Source: Alphaproteobacteria bacterium (GTDB lineage Bacteria > Pseudomonadota > Alphaproteobacteria > ATCC43930 > CGMCC-115725). Taken from it: 5,026 bases of DNA. The notes below the pieces were generated by a model. The model was given only the letters and a program-made list of their open reading frames with translations, was not told the origin of the DNA and ran no database searches. A program made the position numbers and the translations under genes. Below, piece after piece: positions 1-5,026 of the stretch. How positions within the stretch are numbered: position 1 is the stretch's first letter; every line of letters begins with the position of its first letter. The DNA is taken from the NCBI GenBank assembly GCA_030039775.1, contig JASHUX010000406.1:1-5026 (forward strand), in the 5' to 3' direction.

Positions 1-1273
1 GGATCTGGTAAGTGATCTCGATGAGGTGCTCGGCGGTGCGCACCGGCACCGGCATGCCGAAGAGCGCCTCGTCGCGATCGAGTGCCGCCGCCGCGCTGCT
101 GATCTTAGCGACGCCATAAACAATGCCGAACGTGTCACTGTCGCGGCCGCGCAGCGGGGCCGCGAAATTGAGGCCGGCGTCGGCAGAGAGCGTCACAAGA
201 TTGCGGTCCCCCGGCGCGCCCATCACCCGCAGGAACAGGCTGACGCTCTGCGGATCGGCACGCCACACGGTTTGATCGGCAAGCGCGTAGAGGCTGAAAT
301 TACCGCGATGCATCAGCGGCACGCCGCCGCTCGCGGGATCGGCCAGCGACAGGCCGGTGGTGGCAAAGCGCTGGTCCGGGAACGCGCCCGTGTCGAACCA
401 GCCGCCGAGCTTATAGGTGCCGGTAAGCGGCTGATCCTTGGCCGCGCCCGGGAAGCTCACCGTGTATTGCGCCTCCGTGATGAACAGCGCGCCGGTCGAA
501 AGATTGAATTCCGTGCCGCCCGCCTCGGCGTCGCGGAGCTGCGAATCGCCGGCGAACGGCCCGCCGGGCGGATTGTCGTCGTAGACGCCCGCGAGAACCG
601 TCCACGGCGAATCCGCCGGCCGGAAGGCAACCCGCGCGCCCAGCGACGACAGCGGGTAGGCCGGGCCGCCGGCATACATATCGGCCGACGGCAGGGCGGG
701 CCAGCCCATCGCCGCATTGACGAATAGGCCCGAAAACTGGCTGACCATGAATTCCTGGTCGAGGCTTTGCTGTCCGACACGAACATCGAACCCGCCGCCG
801 AGATATTGCTGATACCACGCCTCCCACAGGCGGGTGGCGCGGTCGGCCTCGATGTCGCTCGCCGTCTGAAGGGCGTGAAGATCGTCGGCGGTGAGGCTGC
901 GCCCGTGGATCTGGAAGGCGCTGATATTGATGGTGCCGCCCGGGATGCCGAACTTCTTGCCGAGATCGATCGTGACGCAGCCCTCGGTGACGCCGGCGTA
1001 ATCGGCGCTGCGATGCACCCCGCCTGTAAGATTGCCGAGCACTTCGCTGGTCTCGGAGAAGCCGAGATTGACGCCGTACGCGCCCAGCATCGGCCGCAGC
1101 CGGTTGGCGTCGCCGAGTAAACCCTTCTCCGCCGGCGGGTCCTTGTCGGCCCAATTGGCGCACGGCGAATTGAGCGACGGCGCCGGCGGCTGATCGTCGG
1201 CAACGGCCGCGGTTGCGTTTAGCAGCGCCAACGTGGCCGCCGATGCCGCCAGCAAGCGCTGTTGTCTCGTCAT
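1..1273 (-). CDS. OprB-family outer-membrane porin, 3'-truncated by window edge
   Basis: A continuous reading frame runs from ATG at 1273 off the left edge, giving 424 codons with no stop. The N-terminus is a Sec signal peptide: basic TRQQR, a hydrophobic stretch at about residues 7-24, and a likely cleavage after AVA (residue 25). The mature part reads as an OprB carbohydrate-selective porin, with GFSETSEVLGNLTGGVHR near 71-88, AFQIHGRSLTADDLH near 119-133, VRVGQQSLDQEFMVSQFSG, then a GWPALPSAD stretch and GGPAYPLSSLGARV. OprB proteins form beta-barrels that pass sugars, and some relatives may pass other solutes. The conserved C-terminal strand region, perhaps 50 residues, is missing. A GGAGGGGGG Shine-Dalgarno lies just before the start. 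The gene begins 19 bp after the mgtC stop, so it is probably the last visible gene of the metal operon, which raises metal-ion passage as an alternative to sugar. Family assignment is firm; the substrate is unknown. Confidence 0.9.
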   Translation of the reverse strand, partial: MTRQQRLLAASAATLALLNATAAVADDQPPAPSLNSPCANWADKDPPAEKGLLGDANRLRPMLGAYGVNLGFSETSEVLGNLTGGVHRSADYAGVTEGCVTIDLGKKFGIPGGTINISAFQIHGRSLTADDLHALQTASDIEADRATRLWEAWYQQYLGGGFDVRVGQQSLDQEFMVSQFSGLFVNAAMGWPALPSADMYAGGPAYPLSSLGARVAFRPADSPWTVLAGVYDDNPPGGPFAGDSQLRDAEAGGTEFNLSTGALFITEAQYTVSFPGAAKDQPLTGTYKLGGWFDTGAFPDQRFATTGLSLADPASGGVPLMHRGNFSLYALADQTVWRADPQSVSLFLRVMGAPGDRNLVTLSADAGLNFAAPLRGRDSDTFGIVYGVAKISSAAAALDRDEALFGMPVPVRTAEHLIEITYQI

Positions 1274-1292
1274 TCCCCCCTCCACTCCACGA

Positions 1293-2009
1293 TCAGGCTT
1301 CCGGAATCGACCGGTCGACCTGCCAGGTCGCGGCCGACACATACGGTTCGAGGCTTAGCCGGCCTACGATTTGTTCGAGCGACGTATCGTTGCGCGTCGC
1401 CGCGACCGCTTGCGCCTTGACCGCGACCTTCGACGTATCCGGTATATCCTCACTATCGAGGCGGCGCAGCCCCAATCCCGTTTGCGATAGCGCGTGCAGC
1501 AACAGCGAGCGCGTCCGCGCCTCTTCCGCGCCGCTGCATGTAACTTCGACCGAATAATAGGTCTCGGCATTTTTCGCCGACAGCGCATGCCAGTTGAGCC
1601 GCCGGACCAACGGACGCAGCAGCAGATTGGTGACGATCACCAGCGCGGCCGCCACGGCGCTCGGAATCAGGAAACCGCCTCCCGCGAACGTGCCGACCAT
1701 CGCCGAGCACCACAGCGTCGCGGCCGTGTTCAGACCGTGCACGTTGATGCCTTCGCGCAGAATGATGCCGGCGCCGAGAAAGCCAATCCCGGTCACCACC
1801 TGCGCCGCGACGCGGGTCGGGTCGCCGTCTCCCACCATTGCCGAGAACACGACGAAGCCGCATGACCCCAGCGCAACCAGCGCGTTGGTACGAAGCCCGG
1901 CCATCTTCTGGGCCCACTGCCGCTCGAACCCGATTGCGGAACCGAGCGCCAGCGCGACGCACAGCCGCGCGGCCACCGCAATCAGGTCCATGTGACTCAT
2001 GGTCGTCAC
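1293..2009 (-). CDS. mgtC: MgtC family inner-membrane protein
   Basis: The 238-residue product matches MgtC of enteric bacteria closely. The hallmark block IGFERQWAQKMAGLRTNALV sits at residues 26-45, followed by AAQVVTGIGFLGAGIILREG (68-87) and GLNTAATLWCSAMVGTFAGG (92-111). About five membrane segments fill residues 9-135. A soluble C-terminal domain (about 138-238, beginning YYSVEVTC) resembles the ACT-like tail of Salmonella MgtC. N94, C101 and C158 fall where Salmonella MgtC has its conserved Asn and Cys residues. MgtC helps cells survive Mg2+ limitation and acid or intracellular conditions and, in Salmonella, restrains the F1Fo ATP synthase; it is not established as a transporter. The start is uncertain: GTG at 2009 gives the longest product, while ATG at 2000 or 1991 would remove 3 or 6 residues. 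No strong Shine-Dalgarno is visible for any of them. The 9-bp gap after the NRAMP-like gene suggests translational coupling. Confidence 0.93.
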   Translation of the reverse strand: MTTMSHMDLIAVAARLCVALALGSAIGFERQWAQKMAGLRTNALVALGSCGFVVFSAMVGDGDPTRVAAQVVTGIGFLGAGIILREGINVHGLNTAATLWCSAMVGTFAGGGFLIPSAVAAALVIVTNLLLRPLVRRLNWHALSAKNAETYYSVEVTCSGAEEARTRSLLLHALSQTGLGLRRLDSEDIPDTSKVAVKAQAVAATRNDTSLEQIVGRLSLEPYVSAATWQVDRSIPEA

Positions 2010-2018
2010 GTTCGGAAC

Positions 2019-3665
2019 TCACCCGCCCGAGGTTGCAAGTTGAACAATGCGTACCATCACGAGGCCGCCGGCCAGGATGAGATAGCCCCGGAGCACGACC
2101 AGCCAGACGCGATTGAGCAGGGTAAGCTGCAATCGTGGCAGTTCCGAGAGCGGCGGCATACGCCACCGGGCGGCGGCAGCCTGCTCCGCCGGCGTCGGCG
2201 CAATCAAGTTGCGGTGGCGGCGTCCGTGGCCGGAGACGATAAGGAAGACGATCAACGCCGCAAAGCCGCATGCGAGTAGGCCGTAGATGAGGGTGTCGCC
2301 GCTCACATCGGGCCATAGCACCGTAGCGGTGAGCACGACCGACAGGATCACGAGAACGGCAATGACTGCCCCGGTAAAGAGATTGAGCCAACGGCCGTTC
2401 ACCCAGGGACCGAGCACCGCACGATCGTTGCAAAGCAACAACAAAAACACGGTCGCACTCGGCAGCAAGACGCCCGCCAAGGCCTGTACCGCGTTGGTCA
2501 GAAGACCGAGAGGCGTGCCGGGCGCCAGCACCAGGGCCGCCGCCAGCACGACGAGTCCGCCATAAACGGCGAAGAACGCCTTGGCCTCCGTCGGCTTGCG
2601 GTGCAGCGAATGACGCAGCGACAGGACGTCGCCGATGGCATAAGCGGTCGAGAGCGACACCGCCATCGCACCGATGATGCTGGCATCGATCAAGGCGATG
2701 GCGAAGAACACGCCCGCCATATGGCCGGCATATTTGCCGAGGCCCGCCGCAATCGCGCCAGCGTCCTGGAAATTGCCGAACTCGGGGCGGCCGGCGAACG
2801 TTTGTGCGGCGAAAGCCATCATCGCCACTGCGCCAACGATCACGAACGCGATTCCGATCCATAGATCGGCGCGCTCGTAGCGGATGAAACGCGGTGTGAT
2901 GCGCTTGTCGATGACGTAGCTCTGCTGGAAGAAAAGCTCCCACGGCGCCACGGTTGTGCCGACGATGGCGATAATGAGCAGAACGACGTCGCTCAACTTG
3001 CCCTCTTGGGGAATCTGCGGGACGACAAGGTCGCGCGCGACCGCGCCGAGCGGCGGATGCACCCATCGCACAATGGGGACCAGCAGCAGGCTGGCAACGC
3101 ACAGCATCATGGCGAACCGCTCGAAGCGCCGAAAGTTGCCGGTACCGGCGGCGGCCACGATCACGCCGGCCGACGCGATAACGCCCAGTTCCTTCGGCAG
3201 GCCGAGATAATCGAGCGCTAAGCTGATGCCGATGAATTCGGTCACGATCGTGAGCGCGTTCAGAAGGAACAGGTCGATGACGCTGAACGCCCCCCAGAAC
3301 TTGCCGAAGCGCTCGAGGATGAGCCGCGCATGCCCGACGCCGGTCACGGCGCCCAGCCGCAACACCATCTCCTGGTTGACATAGAGCACAGGGATCAGCA
3401 GCAGCAGGGTCCAGAGCAGCGCGGTCCCGTAGTTCTGCCCGGCCTGGGTATAGGTGCCGAACGCGCCCGCATCGTTGTCGCCGACCATGACGATGAGGCC
3501 GGGGCCGAGGATCGCGAGCAGCGTCCATAGCCGGGCACGCCAGCCATGGCGCGGCGCCACATCGCCTAGGCGGATGGTGCCGAGGGCGCCTCGGATATCG
3601 CCGATATGGGCGTCGTCGAGGACCGCGCCGCGATGCGGCGCGTTGAGGAAATCGGTCGAGGACAT
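2019..3665 (-). CDS. NRAMP-superfamily divalent metal transporter with non-canonical metal site
   Basis: The 548-residue polytopic protein has the NRAMP (SLC11) fold pattern: LGPGLIVMVGDNDAG in the first helix (53-67), AGQNYGTALLW (75-85), VTEFIGISLAL (141-151) and VGTTVAPWELFFQQS (235-249) in helix 6. Canonical NRAMP proteins have DPGN in helix 1 and an A-x-x-M-P-H motif in helix 6. Here the metal-binding Asp is kept (D65), but the aligned Asn is Ala68 and the helix-6 Ala and Met are Thr237 and Ala240, with Trp242 and Glu243 replacing His-Asn. The Met disfavours Mg2+ and Ca2+ in canonical members, so its loss fits a broader or Mg2+-directed specificity, as in NRAMP-related Mg transporters (NRMT). 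The protein is longer than the usual 400-450 residues, with a hydrophilic N-terminal tail of about 45 residues and extra helices at the C-terminus. GGGAG lies 7 bp before ATG 3665. MgtC follows directly, supporting a Mg2+ role; Mn2+ or Fe2+ is the alternative. Confidence 0.9.
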   Translation of the reverse strand: MSSTDFLNAPHRGAVLDDAHIGDIRGALGTIRLGDVAPRHGWRARLWTLLAILGPGLIVMVGDNDAGAFGTYTQAGQNYGTALLWTLLLLIPVLYVNQEMVLRLGAVTGVGHARLILERFGKFWGAFSVIDLFLLNALTIVTEFIGISLALDYLGLPKELGVIASAGVIVAAAGTGNFRRFERFAMMLCVASLLLVPIVRWVHPPLGAVARDLVVPQIPQEGKLSDVVLLIIAIVGTTVAPWELFFQQSYVIDKRITPRFIRYERADLWIGIAFVIVGAVAMMAFAAQTFAGRPEFGNFQDAGAIAAGLGKYAGHMAGVFFAIALIDASIIGAMAVSLSTAYAIGDVLSLRHSLHRKPTEAKAFFAVYGGLVVLAAALVLAPGTPLGLLTNAVQALAGVLLPSATVFLLLLCNDRAVLGPWVNGRWLNLFTGAVIAVLVILSVVLTATVLWPDVSGDTLIYGLLACGFAALIVFLIVSGHGRRHRNLIAPTPAEQAAAARWRMPPLSELPRLQLTLLNRVWLVVLRGYLILAGGLVMVRIVQLATSGG

Positions 3666-3695
3666 GGGAGTTCTCCCGCAGACAAAATGGTTGCG

Positions 3696-3905
3696 TCAGA
3701 TTGTGTTCGCCGTCGCGACGGGGCTGATGTCGGGCGTCCACGTACAGGTCAAGCGTCCATCGGCGTCGCGATGCCAATGGCACACCAGCACCCGCCGCGT
3801 CTCGGCCAAGCGGTCGAGCGCGAGCAGACGAACCAGATCGTCGGAACGGAATTCGCCTTGGGCCGTCGTCACGGCCCGACGGGCGTCGAGGATTGCGGTG
3901 GTCAT
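3696..3905 (-). CDS. Small protein of unknown function, first gene of the metal operon
   Basis: The frame encodes 69 residues and starts at ATG 3905 behind a strong AAGGAGG Shine-Dalgarno with 7-bp spacing, which supports real translation. The product is soluble, without signal peptide or membrane segment. An amphipathic N-terminal half (about residues 8-36, rich in Asp, Arg and Leu) precedes a compact stretch VLVCHWHRDADGRLTCTWTPD near 39-59. This holds two Cys and two His (C-H-W-H then C-T-W), which could bind a metal, but no named domain is recognised. It ends 30 bp before the NRAMP-like gene on the same strand and is probably co-transcribed. Its Shine-Dalgarno is fully contained in a predicted hairpin (3910-3952), so its expression may be switched at translation. 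It could be an accessory or sensor protein of the transporter, or its translation may mainly set the expression of the next gene. Function unassigned. Confidence 0.72.
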   Translation of the reverse strand: MTTAILDARRAVTTAQGEFRSDDLVRLLALDRLAETRRVLVCHWHRDADGRLTCTWTPDISPVATANTI

Positions 3906-3909
3906 GTCC

Positions 3910-3952
3910 GCGCCTCCTTCTTACAGGTCGGTTGCACCGACCCAGGAGGCGC
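3910..3952 (-). promoter_or_regulatory. Shine-Dalgarno-sequestering hairpin in the leftward leader
   Basis: On the minus strand GCGCCTCCT (3952-3944) is perfectly complementary to AGGAGGCGC (3918-3910), a 9-bp GC-rich stem. The 3' arm contains the AGGAGG ribosome-binding core of the 69-residue gene, four bases before its ATG. The 25-nt loop itself holds a second perfect hairpin, GGTCGGT (3942-3936) with loop GCA and ACCGACC (3932-3926). When folded, the structure should block initiation, as in riboswitches, thermosensors or ribosome-controlled attenuators. The pairing is seen in the sequence; the regulatory role is inferred. Confidence 0.6.
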
Positions 3953-3992
3953 AAGCGAGGAGGGCGCTAGGTGCGCGGCTCCGCGGTCGCTT
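3953..3992 (-). promoter_or_regulatory. Second leader stem, adjoining the SD hairpin
   Basis: On the minus strand AAGCGA (3992-3987) pairs with TCGCTT (3958-3953), ending exactly where the SD-sequestering stem begins at 3952, so the two helices could stack. The enclosed segment is GC-rich and can form small internal pairings such as GCGC-ACCTA-GCGC. The 5' arm lies inside a possible 37-codon leader ORF, so translation of that ORF would disturb this helix. It is short and could be chance in GC-rich DNA. Confidence 0.35.
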
Positions 3993-4080
3993 GAGACTCC
4001 CGGGCAACGAACCCGCCGCCAATCATGGCCGCGCTGCGACTATGATCCTCGGACGGGGTGCTATTAGGTCGAGGGTTCAT
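3967..4080 (-). CDS. Possible 37-codon leader peptide ORF
   Basis: On the minus strand an ATG at 4080 follows AAGGG by 5 bases and opens a 37-codon frame ending in TAG at 3969-3967. The product begins MNPRPNSTPSED, with prolines at positions 3, 5 and 9. It has no membrane segment or recognised domain, and the first half shows no GC bias at third codon positions, so it is not clearly protein-coding. Its stop lies 15 bases before the SD-sequestering hairpin, a suitable distance for ribosome position to affect folding. Proline-rich leader ORFs control mgtA and mgtC in Salmonella (MgtL starts with prolines at 3, 5, 7 and 9), which makes the context suggestive. It may equally be a chance ORF in GC-rich DNA. 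Confidence 0.25.
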   Translation of the reverse strand: MNPRPNSTPSEDHSRSAAMIGGGFVARESQATAEPRT

Positions 4081-4125
4081 CGAATCCCTTGCTAATGATC
4101 CTCACACGGCGCCGAACAAACGACG

Positions 4126-4153
4126 TTCGACACCGGCGATGTCGGGCTATATA
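4126..4153 (+). promoter_or_regulatory. Candidate promoter for the repressor/efflux operon
   Basis: TTCGAC (4126-4131) and TATATA (4148-4153) are separated by 16 bp, a moderate match to sigma-70 -35/-10 boxes. Initiation would fall about 4160, inside the C/G-tract palindrome and about 20 bp before the repressor ATG. Repressor binding there would block RNA polymerase, consistent with autoregulation. Prediction by eye only. Confidence 0.4.
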
Positions 4154-4169
4154 CCCCCCTGGGGGATAG
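4147..4169. promoter_or_regulatory. Probable CsoR/RcnR-family operator
   Basis: The core TATACCCCCCTGGGGGATA (4150-4168) is an inverted repeat of a C-tract and a G-tract flanked by A/T triplets, and CTAT/ATAG extend the symmetry at the ends. Operators of the CsoR/RcnR/FrmR family are G/C-tracts flanked by AT-rich inverted repeats, and an RcnR-like repressor gene begins 12 bp downstream. The site overlaps the predicted -10 TATATA, where binding would repress. Strong by context and form; not experimentally tested. Confidence 0.75.
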
Positions 4170-4175
4170 GATCAA
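4148..4175 (-). promoter_or_regulatory. Candidate leftward promoter sharing the operator
   Basis: On the minus strand TTGATC (4175-4170) and TATATA (4153-4148) are 16 bp apart, and the operator C/G tract forms the spacer. The TATATA is self-complementary, so it could be the -10 for both directions. Initiation near 4141 would give a leader of about 235 nt before the 69-residue gene. No better leftward promoter was found by eye closer to that gene, but alphaproteobacterial promoters are hard to recognise. Confidence 0.35.
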
Positions 4176-4180
4176 GGGAA

Positions 4181-4465
4181 ATGACTCATACAAGCCAAGA
4201 AAAAGAGAAGCAGAAGCTGCTCATGCGCCTCCGGCGCATCCGGGGCCAGCTCGACGCCGTCGAGAAGCGCGTGCAGGAGGATTCAACCTGCGCCGACATC
4301 CTGCAGCAGGCCACGGCCTGCCGCGGCGCGCTCGACGGTTTCATCGCCGAGGTGATCGAGGACCATATCCTCGAACATCTGGTCGACCCGAAAGCCGCGC
4401 GCGACGATCCTCGCGCACAGGCCGCGGAGGAGCTGGTCGAAATCGTCCATTCCTTCCTGACCTAG
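4181..4465 (+). CDS. Metal-sensing repressor of the CsoR/RcnR/FrmR family, RcnR-like
   Basis: The 94-residue all-helical protein belongs to the DUF156 repressor family, with LRRIRGQLDAVEKRVQ (17-32), CADILQQATACRGALDGF (37-54) and EVIEDHILEHLV (57-68). These proteins bind operator DNA as tetramers and release it when they bind Ni2+/Co2+ (RcnR), Cu+ (CsoR) or formaldehyde (FrmR). The ligand positions read His3, Cys37, His62 and His66, matching RcnR His3, Cys35, His60 and His64 and unlike the Cys-His-Cys set of CsoR. FrmR lacks His3 and His64, so a Ni/Co sensor is favoured. An additional Cys47 is present. The start at ATG 4181 is chosen because it places His3 correctly and follows AAGGGAA; an in-frame extension upstream would run through the operator. 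The permease gene follows 16 bp downstream, and the operator lies 12 bp upstream, indicating autoregulation. Confidence 0.9.
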   Translation: MTHTSQEKEKQKLLMRLRRIRGQLDAVEKRVQEDSTCADILQQATACRGALDGFIAEVIEDHILEHLVDPKAARDDPRAQAAEELVEIVHSFLT

Positions 4466-4481
4466 GGGTGCCGGAATCGCG

Positions 4482-5026
4482 ATGGTGCTGCTCAACAATC
4501 TCCAATCGCCATCCGCGTTGTTGCTTGTTGTCGCGGTGATCGCCGTCGGCGTGCTGCATACGGCCGTTCCCGATCATTGGGTGCCGATCACACTGCTTGC
4601 TCGCCAAAACGGCTGGTCGAGGGCCGAAACGGCGCGCGCGGCCGCCAGGGCCGGAATCGGGCATGTCGGTTCGACACTCGTGATCGGTCTCGTTGTCTGG
4701 ATTGTCGGCGCGTCGGTCGCGGCGCGTTTTGGCGGCGCCATCGACACGATCGCGAGCGTGGCGCTGGTCTTGTTCGGCGGCTGGGTCATCGTCACGGGAT
4801 GGATGGAGCTGCGCGGCGGCGACGCCGGGCATCACCATCATCACGACGACGATCATGATCACAGCCACCATCATTCCTACGGACACCATCACCACGGACC
4901 GGACCATGACGATGAAATGCGTCATGCCCACTGGCACCGGCATGCCGACCGGGCGGCGCACATTCATGTCCATGCGCACGCGTTGGCGACGGCCCATGCC
5001 ATCGCCGGCGACCTGGCGCTCGATCC
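4482..5026 (+). CDS. RcnA/NicO-like Ni2+/Co2+ permease with His-rich loop, truncated by window edge
   Basis: The frame opens at ATG 4482 and runs off the right edge after 181 codons. A first membrane segment (about 12-30) ends in HTAVPDH (26-32), an HX4DH motif typical of nickel/cobalt permeases. A second segment starts at GIGHVGSTLVIGL (58-70), and a third spans about 88-107. Then comes a loop with 24 histidines between residues 117 and 172, including runs of five and four. E. coli RcnA has the same order: HX4H helix, His-containing second helix, third helix, His-rich loop. RcnA exports Ni2+ and Co2+ from the cytoplasm. Pairing with an RcnR-like repressor supports efflux rather than uptake; a HupE/UreJ or NiCoT-type importer is the alternative. 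GGAA lies 5 bp before the start; an upstream AGGGG overlaps the repressor stop. The C-terminal membrane half is outside the window. Confidence 0.82.
   Translation, partial: MVLLNNLQSPSALLLVVAVIAVGVLHTAVPDHWVPITLLARQNGWSRAETARAAARAGIGHVGSTLVIGLVVWIVGASVAARFGGAIDTIASVALVLFGGWVIVTGWMELRGGDAGHHHHHDDDHDHSHHHSYGHHHHGPDHDDEMRHAHWHRHADRAAHIHVHAHALATAHAIAGDLALD

Noticed and set aside
26..727. A 233-codon plus-strand frame opposite the porin gene
   Set aside because: Arg/Ala/Gly-rich product without domain or Shine-Dalgarno; antisense shadow of the porin.
411..1203. Two minus-strand open frames of about 250 codons (411-1163 and 457-1203)
   Set aside because: Low-complexity Arg/Ala/Ser-rich products overlapping the porin, whose own frame gives a signal peptide and OprB motifs.
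1453..3954. An 833-codon open frame on the minus strand
   Set aside because: It overlaps the NRAMP-like gene, mgtC and the small gene in another frame; the product is Arg/Ala/Gly-rich with no domain, typical of a GC-rich shadow frame.
4066..4095. Plus-strand segment resembling a tRNA T-arm (AGGGTTC...GAATCCCT), possibly a tRNA remnant or attachment site
   Set aside because: The loop has 10 bases instead of 7, and no acceptor, D or anticodon arms can be built around it. It is better described as a bulged hairpin at 4072-4089.
3906..4141. yybP-ykoY Mn2+ riboswitch or M-box Mg2+ riboswitch
   Set aside because: The conserved GGGGAGUAG-type loop of yybP-ykoY and the M-box core are not seen; the leader is reported as unclassified instead.
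4058..4180. Upstream in-frame extension of the repressor gene
   Set aside because: It would translate through the operator and predicted promoter and displace the family's N-terminal His3; ATG 4181 is the better start.
4341..4997. A 218-codon minus-strand frame opposite the repressor and permease genes
   Set aside because: Its Met/Val-rich segment is the reverse complement of the permease His codons (CAT/CAC read as ATG/GTG); an artefact.

Overview
The window is GC-rich, gene-dense DNA. It looks alphaproteobacterial, probably Hyphomicrobiales (Bradyrhizobium/Rhodopseudomonas-like). That placement rests on base composition, codon choice and protein character; no rRNA or other marker gene is present. 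The theme is divalent-metal homeostasis, with two divergent gene sets separated by a 275-bp regulatory region (3906-4180).

The leftward (minus-strand) set occupies 3905 down to 1. In transcription order it holds a 69-residue small protein of unknown function (3905-3696), a 548-residue NRAMP-superfamily transporter (3665-2019), an MgtC protein (2009-1293) and an OprB-type outer-membrane porin (1273 to beyond the left edge). Gaps are 30, 9 and 19 bp with no visible terminator, so this reads as one operon. The NRAMP-like protein lacks the canonical metal-site methionine and asparagine. MgtC is linked to Mg2+ limitation. Together with the porin, the operon could serve uptake of Mg2+ or Mn2+ across both membranes and adaptation to shortage; this is inference.

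The rightward (plus-strand) set holds a CsoR/RcnR/FrmR-family repressor (4181-4465) with an RcnR-like His3/Cys37/His62/His66 ligand set. It is followed 16 bp later by an RcnA/NicO-like permease with an HX4DH motif and a very His-rich loop (4482 to beyond the right edge). This looks like a self-regulated Ni2+/Co2+ efflux pair.

The intergenic region is the most unusual part. A C-tract/G-tract palindrome typical of CsoR/RcnR operators lies just upstream of the repressor gene. A TATATA inside it can serve as the -10 of promoters facing both ways. The leftward transcript would then have a leader of roughly 235 nt. That leader has a short possible ORF with prolines near its start, two copies of an anti-Shine-Dalgarno sequence, and a perfect 9-bp stem that sequesters the Shine-Dalgarno of the first operon gene. 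It matches no riboswitch class I recognise and may be a metal-responsive translational switch.
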